Source: UBA1151 sp963579925
GTDB taxonomy: Bacteria > Chloroflexota > Dehalococcoidia > Lucifugimonadales > Lucifugimonadaceae
DNA length: 9,315 nucleotides
Reading direction: 5' to 3'
NCBI GenBank assembly: GCA_963579925.1
Contig: CAUZJA010000107.1
Span: 1-9,315, forward strand
Part shown: one piece after another, positions 1 to 5,946 of the stretch
How the letters are laid out: every line of letters begins with the position of its first letter
Numbering within the stretch: position 1 is the stretch's first letter
Translations under genes and position numbers: made by a program
Notes under the pieces: generated by a model
Told to the model about the DNA's origin: nothing
Database searches by the model: none
The model's input: only the letters and a program-made list of their open reading frames with translations

Positions 1-215
1 ATGTGGATGCCGTCTTTGATCGTCTTCGGCTCAGGCACCTTCTGGAGAACCAGCCTTGCTGGCCCTCCCAGAGTGCCAATCGTTACCCACCCGCCGTCAC
101 TGCGTATCGGGCCGGGCTCCTCGCCAAGCATCGCCCCCCAGAACGCGGCTTCCAGTCCGAGGTCATTGACGTCAATGACCGCACCCGCAAATTTACGCGC
201 GATGCCCTTGCCCAT
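1..215 (-). CDS. VOC/glyoxalase-like domain protein (5' part, runs off left edge)
   Basis: Only the first 71 codons are in the window; the gene continues beyond base 1. The visible protein starts MGKGIARKFAGAVIDVNDL, followed by AAFWGAMLGEEPG and then LVLQKVPEPKTIKDGIH. This order (a V-I-D strand, 'FW..mLG', then 'l.lQkVPEpK..K..iH') is the pattern of one glyoxalase/bleomycin-resistance (VOC) half-module, whose final His is often a metal ligand. VOC proteins are metal-dependent lyases, dioxygenases or isomerases, or binding proteins; the substrate cannot be read here. The start is fixed by an in-frame TAA ten codons upstream with no other start codon between. No strong Shine-Dalgarno site is visible. 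It begins 17 bp after the DUF35 stop, so it is probably the last visible gene of that operon. It could instead be a non-enzymatic VOC binding protein. Confidence 0.75.
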   Translation of the reverse strand, partial: MGKGIARKFAGAVIDVNDLGLEAAFWGAMLGEEPGPIRSDGGWVTIGTLGGPARLVLQKVPEPKTIKDGIH

Positions 216-232
216 AAACCAGCTGCTGCTAG

Positions 233-646
233 CTAAGCCAGCTTAAACTTCGGCAGCGTTATCTCGTCAGTAATCTTCTCAAAGACCACATCGACGGCCA
301 TACCGATGTCCAGGTTTTCCGGTTTCGGCTCCACACCAACGATGTTCGTTGGAATACGCGGACCATCTTCCAGCTCAACAATCGCAGCGATGTACGGGAC
401 ATCTCCCGCAAACCCAGGATGCGGAGCGCGCTGCGGAATCGAGAAGGTGTAGATGGTGCCTTTGCCTGATGAGCGAATCCAGTCCGTGTTGCGCGAGTGG
501 CAGTTCGGGCAGATATCGCGCGGGTAGAAGTAAGCCTGATCGCAGTCCAGGCACTTGCGAAGCCAGAGCTCTTCTCGACGTGCACCTTCCCAGTAGCGGT
601 CAGACTCTGGTTGTGGGACGGGTATTGGTTTGTTGTATTCAGCCAT
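233..646 (-). CDS. DUF35 zinc-ribbon/OB-fold protein, probable thiolase partner
   Basis: This 137-residue protein has the two-part DUF35 architecture. An N-terminal helix (residues 15-30, SDRYWEGARREELWL) leads into a rubredoxin-like zinc ribbon with C32-x2-C35 and C46-x2-C49. An OB-fold follows from about residue 55 to the end (GKGTIYTFSIPQRAPHPGF, then the P-x-x-x-A-I-V-E-L strand). Family members bind acyl-CoA or act as an accessory subunit of thiolase-like enzymes, as ChsH2 does with the aldolase Ltp2 in actinobacterial steroid side-chain breakdown. Its ATG lies only 2 bp after the stop of the thiolase-like gene, and its AGAGGGA Shine-Dalgarno site sits inside the end of that gene, so the two are translationally linked and probably form a complex. 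The length is typical for the family. All four zinc cysteines are intact. The substrate is unknown. Confidence 0.9.
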   Translation of the reverse strand: MAEYNKPIPVPQPESDRYWEGARREELWLRKCLDCDQAYFYPRDICPNCHSRNTDWIRSSGKGTIYTFSIPQRAPHPGFAGDVPYIAAIVELEDGPRIPTNIVGVEPKPENLDIGMAVDVVFEKITDEITLPKFKLA

Positions 647-648
647 GA

Positions 649-1812
649 TTAGTCCCTCTGAAGGATGACGGTGCCGGTTGATGAGAGATTGCCGCCGGTG
701 CCGTGAGCCATCGCCAGATTGCGATTGGCGATCTGGCGCTCACCGGTCTCGCCACGGAGCTGGCGAATGGCTTCGATAACGGTGAAGATTCCGTACATAC
801 CCGGGTGGGTGTAGGAGAGTCCGCCACCGTTGGTGTTCAGCGCAAAGTCTCCGCCGGGTGCGGTGCGCTGGTCGGCTACGAAGTCCGGGCCTTCGCCAGG
901 TCCGCAGAAGCCAAGGCTCTCCAGCGTAACGAGCACGGTGTAGGTGAACGAGTCATAAATCATCGTCAGGTCGAGATCTTTGTGCGTGACCCCGGCCATC
1001 TCAAGCGCCTGGGGGCCGGTGTTGCGGCCGAACGGCATCGTCAGGTCGTCCATCTGGGAGATCAGCGAGTGGTCGTGCCCCTCACCAACTCCAATAACCT
1101 TCACACCGCCTTTGCGGGCGTTCTTCGCTCGCTCAGGGGTGGTCACGACGATGGCGGCGCCAGCGTCGGTGACGAGACAGCAGTCCAGCAGGTGGAACGG
1201 CCATGAGATCCAGCGAGAGTCGTGATAATCATCAAAACTCATCGTCTCGTCTTTCATGTAGGCCATCTCATTCATGTTGGCCCACTTGCGAGTGGATACG
1301 GCGATCTCTGCAAGCGCCTGCCGCGTGCGATCTTCGCCGTACATGTGCATGTACCGTCGCGCGGCCATGGAGTAGGAGATTGGCGGGCCAAGAATGCCGT
1401 AAGGAGCTTCGTATTGCGCTCCCGGCAGTCCTCGGTTCATTGCGGCTCGAGCTCGATCAGAGCGACCGGCTTGGCCGTGTGTAATCAGTGCAACTTCGCA
1501 GTAGCCAGCCTGGATAGCGGCCATCGCATGCGCGATGTGGATGACGAATGATGATCCGCCAACAATAGTGGAGTCTGTGAAGCGTGGCTCAATGCCAAGG
1601 TACTCCGCTACATCGTAGGTGGAGTAACCAGCCGTCAGGAATCCATCCACATCGCTCATCGGAATCCCAGCGTCGTCCAGAGCGTTGGACGCTGCTTCCG
1701 CATGGAGCTGCAGGGCAGACTTATTTGGCAGCTTGCCAATCTGATCGGACTCGGCAACACCGACGATTTCGGCGGTACCGGATATCCCTTTTAGCTTTGA
1801 CATCACAGGCAT
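649..1812 (-). CDS. Thiolase-like protein of the SCP-x/Ltp2 type, lacking the nucleophile cysteine
   Basis: The 387-residue protein has a thiolase fold: an N-terminal half with helix KSALQLHAEAASNALDDAG and the core GGSSFVIHIAHAMAAIQAG (residues 85-103), then a C-terminal half with IYDSFT (285-290), GFCGPGEG (301-308) and NTNGGGLSYTHPG (326-338). The His of the GHP motif is kept (H336), but there is no Cys in residues 80-104, where degradative thiolases carry the nucleophile, and the C-terminal CxG is replaced by AHGTGG (369-374). Family knowledge: SCP-x-like proteins without these cysteines include Ltp2-type retro-aldolases that pair with DUF35 proteins and use tyrosines. Y286, Y334 and Y340 lie in the right neighbourhoods, but assigning them is inference. 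A GGAGAT Shine-Dalgarno site lies about 8 nt before the ATG, supporting this start over M4. The annotation 'acetyl-CoA acetyltransferase' would probably be misleading. Confidence 0.88.
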   Translation of the reverse strand: MPVMSKLKGISGTAEIVGVAESDQIGKLPNKSALQLHAEAASNALDDAGIPMSDVDGFLTAGYSTYDVAEYLGIEPRFTDSTIVGGSSFVIHIAHAMAAIQAGYCEVALITHGQAGRSDRARAAMNRGLPGAQYEAPYGILGPPISYSMAARRYMHMYGEDRTRQALAEIAVSTRKWANMNEMAYMKDETMSFDDYHDSRWISWPFHLLDCCLVTDAGAAIVVTTPERAKNARKGGVKVIGVGEGHDHSLISQMDDLTMPFGRNTGPQALEMAGVTHKDLDLTMIYDSFTYTVLVTLESLGFCGPGEGPDFVADQRTAPGGDFALNTNGGGLSYTHPGMYGIFTVIEAIRQLRGETGERQIANRNLAMAHGTGGNLSSTGTVILQRD

Positions 1813-1857
1813 GAGTTGATCTCCATTTTTTGTGTGAGCGTTGAAATGGCGCTTGGG

Positions 1858-2184
1858 TTACTGAAGCGGTGAGTAAGCGGTTGGCGACATGAGTTGGTTG
1901 CGGACGTTCTTCAGAATGATGCCGTCCTTCTGCGACTCGTCCACAATGCCGGGCCAGTCGGGGTCGGCACGGAAACTGGTCCACGCCTCTTCGCGTTGTC
2001 CTGCGTTTTCGAATGCAACTATGTACGTCAGTTCGTGGTTGCTGGGTCCGACCTCAGTCGTCCAGTAGCCAATGTTCTTGATCCCGTGCTTCTCAAACAG
2101 GGCAACCGTGTGGTCGCCGAATCGTTTAATGATGGTGGGGAGCATTCCGGGATTGCACTCATAAACCCGAAGTTCGTACAGCAT
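1858..2184 (-). CDS. NIPSNAP-family protein
   Basis: This 108-residue protein opens with MLYELRVYECNPGMLPTIIKRF, the characteristic NIPSNAP start ('yElR.Y...pG....l...f'). It continues with a central strand ELTYIVAFEN (51-60) and the motif EEAWTSFRADPDWPGIVDES (66-85), which matches the conserved 'aW..F..DpeW' segment. The family folds as a dimeric alpha/beta barrel (ferredoxin-like). In bacteria these small proteins often sit in catabolic operons, but the biochemical role is mostly unknown. It appears to be the first gene of the minus-strand operon: the thiolase-like gene starts 45 bp downstream, and a perfect palindrome lies 20 bp upstream at 2205-2219. An AAAGGGG Shine-Dalgarno site about 8-9 nt before the ATG supports the start. 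The length is normal for a single-domain member. Confidence 0.87.
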   Translation of the reverse strand: MLYELRVYECNPGMLPTIIKRFGDHTVALFEKHGIKNIGYWTTEVGPSNHELTYIVAFENAGQREEAWTSFRADPDWPGIVDESQKDGIILKNVRNQLMSPTAYSPLQ

Positions 2185-2204
2185 TCGTTGACCCCTTTAA
2201 CAAT

Positions 2205-2219
2205 GATGTCTGTGACATC
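2205..2219. promoter_or_regulatory. Perfect palindrome GATGTC-TGT-GACATC, candidate operator
   Basis: Two six-base arms separated by TGT form a perfect inverted repeat 20 bp upstream of the NIPSNAP start. Its place in the 5' leader or promoter of a catabolic operon suits a repressor site. A hairpin in the leader RNA is the alternative. No regulator gene is in the window, so the binding family is unknown. Confidence 0.4.
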
Positions 2220-2449
2220 TGGAAGTGAGACTGCATTGGGTCGCCGATTCTCACCCCGAGAGGGCGCGCCGTCAAGGGGAATGCAAATGGAGCGCCCACC
2301 GGTTCGCTCTGCGCAGGACACAAAGTCACCATAATTTTCCGTATGAGCGCTACGACCCAATTTGCCGTATAACGTAATTAATAAGATTGTTTGTCTTGTT
2401 AATTATGAAATTAGCTAATTAATACTTAACAACTATTAATTATTTGCTC

Positions 2450-2456
2450 GGGGAGG
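2450..2456 (+). promoter_or_regulatory. Strong Shine-Dalgarno site deciding the avidin start
   Basis: GGGGAGG lies 8 nt before ATG 2465. It rules out the upstream TTG (2444), which precedes it. The ATG at 2458 is out of frame with the avidin protein. Confidence 0.75.
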
Positions 2457-2464
2457 CATGGATC

Positions 2465-2872
2465 ATGGACTTATCAGGAACCTGGTACAACCAACTCAAC
2501 TCAACAATGGTCATCTCTGTCCGGCCGGATGGTTCCCTCACCGGAAGCTATGTCTCAGGAGTAGGAGGCAGCGCCGCTTCTCTGTTAGTGCGTCAGTACG
2601 ACCCCAATCCCGGAATGAGCACCAACGTGGGCTGGGTCATCGACTGGCGACCCTACTCAAGCCTGACCGCCTGGTCAGGGCAAGCGTGGGATGACCCCAG
2701 TGGGGGGGCCACGATAGCCGCAATGTGGCATCTCACCAGTGAGACATCAGAAGCAAACCAGTGGATGTCGACGCTCGACGGCAAAGACGTGTTCACCCGC
2801 CGCAAGAAGTCAGATGAAGAAGTTGCGGCAGCGATGAGGATAATCGCACCATCACACCCGCATCGAGAGTAG
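2465..2872 (+). CDS. Avidin/streptavidin-family biotin-binding protein
   Basis: The 135-residue product aligns along its length with streptavidin. MDLSGTWYNQLNSTMVISV matches the first strands, DGSLTGSYVSGVG the second hairpin, and then come GWVIDW, SLTAWSGQ, MWHLTS, EANQW and STLDGKDVFT in family order. Biotin-contact residues can be mapped by eye (streptavidin numbering in brackets): N9 (N23), S13 (S27), Y29 (Y43), S31 (S45), W61 (W79), S66 (S88), T68 (T90), W70 (W92), W88 (W108), W100 (W120) and D108 (D128). The one difference I see is G35 in place of N49. The loop between W61 and W70 is about four residues shorter. After the barrel comes a basic, helical tail (RRKKSDEEVAAAM). The ATG follows a strong GGGGAGG Shine-Dalgarno site (2450-2456) by 8 nt, and the upstream frame closes at TAA 2420-2422, so there is no signal peptide. 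A TTG at 2444 would add seven residues but leaves out the Shine-Dalgarno site. The gene stands alone with its own AT-rich promoter region; its biological role is unknown. Confidence 0.93.
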   Translation: MDLSGTWYNQLNSTMVISVRPDGSLTGSYVSGVGGSAASLLVRQYDPNPGMSTNVGWVIDWRPYSSLTAWSGQAWDDPSGGATIAAMWHLTSETSEANQWMSTLDGKDVFTRRKKSDEEVAAAMRIIAPSHPHRE

Positions 2873-2882
2873 CAACACATCT

Positions 2883-2898
2883 GGAGCTCACACGCTCC
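2883..2898. terminator. Weak hairpin between convergent genes
   Basis: GGAGC-TCACAC-GCTCC forms a perfect five-base-pair stem 10 bp after the avidin stop. A second short stem, GCTCA-CACC-TGAGC, lies at 2952-2965 just before the stop of the PPOX-class gene. The gap separates convergent genes, where terminators are expected, but neither stem is long and neither is followed by a T-run. They are weak or Rho-independent-like at best. Confidence 0.25.
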
Positions 2899-2966
2899 TC
2901 AAGCCGCGTCTGGAATCGCCATCCCGATCCGGTTGAAGGATCGCTACCGAGGCTCACACCTGAGCA

Positions 2967-3377
2967 TCATTCAATCCCGTGGCTATGCATCCGTTCCGGC
3001 TTCAGCCGGATGATCGTGCGGTCGCCCTCGCGGTAGATCTCAGACATGTACTCCTCGATCTCCTCAGGCGTCTTGTACTTCTGCACGATGCGAAGCGTGT
3101 CATCGTAGACATCACCATCAACCAGTTCAGCCACGCCGCTGGCGGAGACGTAGTGGCCCGTGGGGTCATCGGCGATGACGGAGCAGCGCTGATCGCGAAC
3201 CAGATTCTTCCACTTCACCGTGTGTTTGACCGTGGAAATGATGAACGTGTCGTCCTCCCAGCCGAACCAGACGGGCGTCATCTGCGTTGTGTCGTCGGCT
3301 CTGTTCGTAGCAAGGATCAGGTTGCGGTGCGAATCTAGAAAATCGCTCATTAGAATGTTCGCCGTATCATCACTCAT
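2967..3377 (-). CDS. PPOX-class (pyridoxamine-5'-phosphate-oxidase-like) F420- or FMN-dependent oxidoreductase
   Basis: The 136-residue protein begins MSDDTANILMSDFLDSHRNL followed by ILATNRADDTTQMTPVWFGW, then TFIISTVKHTVKWKNLVRDQRCSVIADD and YVSASGVAEL. This is the split-barrel layout of the Rv1155-like PPOX group: the 'r.l.LaT....g.p...PvWf' strand, a Lys-rich 'TvK....KwkNL..d.R' cofactor-phosphate segment (K51, K55, R61, R64), and the 'v.v.G.ae.v' strand. These enzymes use FMN or coenzyme F420 and reduce enoate or heterocyclic substrates; the cofactor cannot be decided from sequence alone. The start codon overlaps the MFS stop in ATGAGTGA (8 bp shared), implying translational coupling. 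The usual family N-terminus supports M1 over M10. It is the last gene of its operon. Confidence 0.87.
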   Translation of the reverse strand: MSDDTANILMSDFLDSHRNLILATNRADDTTQMTPVWFGWEDDTFIISTVKHTVKWKNLVRDQRCSVIADDPTGHYVSASGVAELVDGDVYDDTLRIVQKYKTPEEIEEYMSEIYREGDRTIIRLKPERMHSHGIE

Positions 3378-4788
3378 CAGTAGCTATCCCTCTTCTCGCC
3401 GATCTTCCAATCACAACCACCGCGGCCAGCACCGCAACTGCGGCGGCCACCAGGAATGCGTCACCGTACGCGTCGATAAACGCGCCTGTATCTGACAGTC
3501 CACGCTCCAGCGCCTCATCTTCACGCCACGTGAATATCATCGTGCCAATTGACACGGACACCACCGTGCCGACGGTCTGCATCACGGCCAGCGTTGCCGA
3601 AGCTGCACCAGCCATCTGCGGTTGCACATGCCGCATTGTCAGCGCGTAGACCGACGACTGGTGAATCCCAAATGCCAGACCTATTGCCCCCGCCCGCAGC
3701 GCCACTTCCAGCAGGCTCGCCGTTTCATCTATTCGCGACATCCAGAGCAGACCGCCAGCAGTGGCGACGGCACCGACAACCGTCATCGCGCGGTCGCCCA
3801 GTCGGTCAGCCAGCCAGCCGCCTATGGTGGAGCCAACGAATGTGAGCGCCCCCATCGTAGCCAGCATTCCGCCGAGCGCAATCGAGTCTCTGCCCAGCGC
3901 GTCGGCAATATAGAAAGGGAACAGGAACCACATCAGAAAATAAGCGGTCGTGCCAATCAGGTTGGATATAGCGCCCTGCCGGAAGGTCCAATCCGCCAGT
4001 AGCCGGGCTGGCACAAGGGGGTTCGGCACGTTGCGCTCACGGATAACAAAGTAGCCGAAGAAAGCTATGAACACGGCTCCGGTTCCTAGTGTCCCAGCCG
4101 ATGTCCAGCCATCGATTCGGGCGATTGAGATCGAGAGAGCGAACATGAACAGGCCAATATAGAGCAGGCCAGTGCCGACCCAGTTGAAGCTCCCACTACG
4201 TCGCTCAGTTGGAACTGCCACTTTGGACTGGATCATGAACGCGCCAAGTACAAGCACAACTAGGCCAATCGGCACCCTGACCCAGAAAATGGACTCCCAT
4301 CCAAACGTTTCGGTGAACCACCCGCCACCCAGTGTGGCCGTCATCTGCCCGATGCCGACCGCCGCAATGGTTACCCCAAGAGCGGCGCCACGACGCTGCG
4401 GCCCGAACGCACGCGCCACAAGTGCAGGACCAACGGTGAATAAGATCGTGACGCCAATGCCCTGAGCCACGCGCAGCGCGACCACGGCTGCAAGGGTGCT
4501 CTGCAAGGCGATTATGCCCACCGAAATCGTGTACAGAACAACGCCAGCGATGAACAGCCATTTCAGCCCGTATCGATCACCAATCGCGCCGATACCGAAC
4601 CCTGATCCGCTGCGGCTGGCGTGGTAGATGATGATGATCCACTGCACCGTGATGAGCGATTCGTTGAGGTCGTCCCGAATGGCGGGCAGCGACACGTTGA
4701 TGGAGAAGTCCAGCGCGCCAAGAAACAGGCCAGCAGCCCCCGCAATAATTGTGGGGATGCCTGCGCGGGCAAAAGAAGAGCGATTCAC
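3370..4788 (-). CDS. MFS transporter, DHA2 (EmrB/QacA-like) type, probably 14 TM segments
   Basis: This 472-residue membrane protein has hydrophobic segments throughout. TM1 contains LDFSINVSLP (26-35, the DHA-family D1 motif 'lD.tivnvaLP'). The TM2-3 loop carries motif A as GAIGDRYGLK (67-76). TM4 contains RVAQGIG with the conserved Arg (106). TM5 carries motif C-like GIGQMTATLGGGW (145-157), typical of drug/H+ antiporters. Length and the long stretch of further helices fit the 14-TM DHA2 group. The likely role is proton-driven export of a small organic compound, though uptake is possible; the substrate is not predictable. The start is GTG at 4788, the only start codon after the in-frame TAG that ends the acyl-CoA dehydrogenase. 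No good Shine-Dalgarno site precedes it, so translation may depend on coupling across the 24-bp gap. The C-terminus overlaps the PPOX-class gene. Confidence 0.9.
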   Translation of the reverse strand: MNRSSFARAGIPTIIAGAAGLFLGALDFSINVSLPAIRDDLNESLITVQWIIIIYHASRSGSGFGIGAIGDRYGLKWLFIAGVVLYTISVGIIALQSTLAAVVALRVAQGIGVTILFTVGPALVARAFGPQRRGAALGVTIAAVGIGQMTATLGGGWFTETFGWESIFWVRVPIGLVVLVLGAFMIQSKVAVPTERRSGSFNWVGTGLLYIGLFMFALSISIARIDGWTSAGTLGTGAVFIAFFGYFVIRERNVPNPLVPARLLADWTFRQGAISNLIGTTAYFLMWFLFPFYIADALGRDSIALGGMLATMGALTFVGSTIGGWLADRLGDRAMTVVGAVATAGGLLWMSRIDETASLLEVALRAGAIGLAFGIHQSSVYALTMRHVQPQMAGAASATLAVMQTVGTVVSVSIGTMIFTWREDEALERGLSDTGAFIDAYGDAFLVAAAVAVLAAVVVIGRSARRGIATDE

Positions 4789-4812
4789 GTTAGGGAGTGC
4801 TGAGAAATCGGT

Positions 4813-5946
4813 CTAATCGAGTATCGAACGCGAAATGATGAGCCGCTGAATCTCTGAAGTGCCCTCGTAGATCTCAGTGACCTTTGCATCCCGAAAAATC
4901 CGCTCCACGATGCTCGGCTTGAAGTAGCCGGTTCCGCCGTGAATCTGAACCGCCTTGGTAGCAACTCGGCCCAGCATTTCTGATGCGTAAAGCTTCGCCA
5001 TTGCAGACTCTTTCACCGGATTCCCGCCAGAATCGATGATCTCGGCCGCACGGTGGGTCAGCAGCCTTGCCGCATCGATCTCTGTTGCCATGTCAGCGAG
5101 CATGAATGCGATGGCCTGGTGCTCGCTAATCGGCTTCCCAAACGTCTTCCGCTGCTGCGAGTACGACAGCGCCGCTTCGTAAGCGCCCCTCGCCATGCCG
5201 ATGCACTGCGCCGCAATCGAAACACGCGACGTGGTGAGCGTGGAGAGCGCTACGGAGTAGCCACCGCCATCGTCACCCAGCCGATTCGACGCTGGAATGC
5301 GGCAATTTTCAAATACCAGTTCCGCCGTGCCAGAGCCCTTCATGCCCATCTTGCCCGTCAGGTGGTTGGTCGAGAAACCTTCAGTGCCTCGCTCCACCAC
5401 CAGCGCGTTGATGCCCTTGTAACCCGCGTTTCGATCGCTGTTTGCGAACACCACAAACGTGTCTGCGTGGGTTCCGTTGGTGATGAACGTTTTGGAGCCA
5501 TTGAGAATGTAATCGTCGCCATCACGCTTTGCAGTTGTCGCCATTCCAAGTGCATCGCTGCCAGTGCCCGGCTCTGTAAGCGAGAACGCCGCAATCTTCT
5601 CGCCCGACGCCAGTGGCGGAACGAAGCGTTGCAGTTGCTCCTCATTGGCGAACCGTGCAATCGCCGCCGTACCCAGCGAAACATGTGTGATGTACACCGT
5701 TGACGACGACCCACATACAACCGCGATCTCTTCGATCACCGTAGCAATGTCACCGTACCCGCCACCCGCGCCGCCAGCGTCTTCACGGACGGTCAGGCCG
5801 CAGAGGCCCAGCGCCGCCAGACCTCGAAACGCCTCCTCCGGGAACTCTTCACGCTCGTCCACTATCGCCGCATTGGGCGCCAGTTCGCGTTCGGCAAATT
5901 CCTTCGCCGTGACGCGTAGTAGCTCTTGTTGCTCTGAGGGAGGCAT
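4813..5946 (-). CDS. Acyl-CoA dehydrogenase
   Basis: This 377-residue enzyme is a full-length member of the short/medium-chain acyl-CoA dehydrogenase family. It oxidises an acyl-CoA at C2-C3 to the trans-2-enoyl-CoA using FAD and passes electrons to ETF. Visible signatures are AFSLTEPGTGSD (120-131, first family signature, flavin contacts), ILNGSKTFITNG (147-158), QQRKTFGKPISEHQ (264-277, with the FAD-binding Arg 266), QIHGGTGY (334-341), and AKVTEIYEGTSEIQR (354-368) with catalytic-base Glu361 in the usual YEGT context. The N-terminus is only slightly short. An AGGA Shine-Dalgarno site lies about 8 nt before the ATG. It is the first gene of the minus-strand operon with the MFS transporter and PPOX-class protein. 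Chain-length or branched-chain preference cannot be assigned from the motifs I can see. Confidence 0.95.
   Translation of the reverse strand: MPPSEQQELLRVTAKEFAERELAPNAAIVDEREEFPEEAFRGLAALGLCGLTVREDAGGAGGGYGDIATVIEEIAVVCGSSSTVYITHVSLGTAAIARFANEEQLQRFVPPLASGEKIAAFSLTEPGTGSDALGMATTAKRDGDDYILNGSKTFITNGTHADTFVVFANSDRNAGYKGINALVVERGTEGFSTNHLTGKMGMKGSGTAELVFENCRIPASNRLGDDGGGYSVALSTLTTSRVSIAAQCIGMARGAYEAALSYSQQRKTFGKPISEHQAIAFMLADMATEIDAARLLTHRAAEIIDSGGNPVKESAMAKLYASEMLGRVATKAVQIHGGTGYFKPSIVERIFRDAKVTEIYEGTSEIQRLIISRSILD

Larger units (their letters stand above)
2185..2464. promoter_or_regulatory. Divergent control region between NIPSNAP operon and avidin gene
   Basis: This 280-bp gap separates divergent genes and must hold promoters for both. 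The half near NIPSNAP (2205-2340) is GC-rich and carries the 15-bp palindrome. The half near the avidin gene (about 2370-2445) is strikingly AT-rich, with TAATTA at 2375-2380, 2400-2405, 2416-2421 and 2437-2442. A weak sigma-70-like pair for the plus strand is TTGTTA (2396-2401) and TAATAC (2420-2425) with 18 bp between. I could not settle on a convincing minus-strand promoter. No open reading frame in this stretch looks like a real gene. Confidence 0.5.

Noticed and set aside
1..246. Plus-strand open frames at the left edge
   Set aside because: They lie opposite the VOC/glyoxalase-like gene, and only the minus-strand translation shows family motifs.
5053..5703. 216-codon plus-strand open frame
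   Set aside because: It is antisense to the middle of the acyl-CoA dehydrogenase, is Arg/His-rich and shows no recognisable motif.
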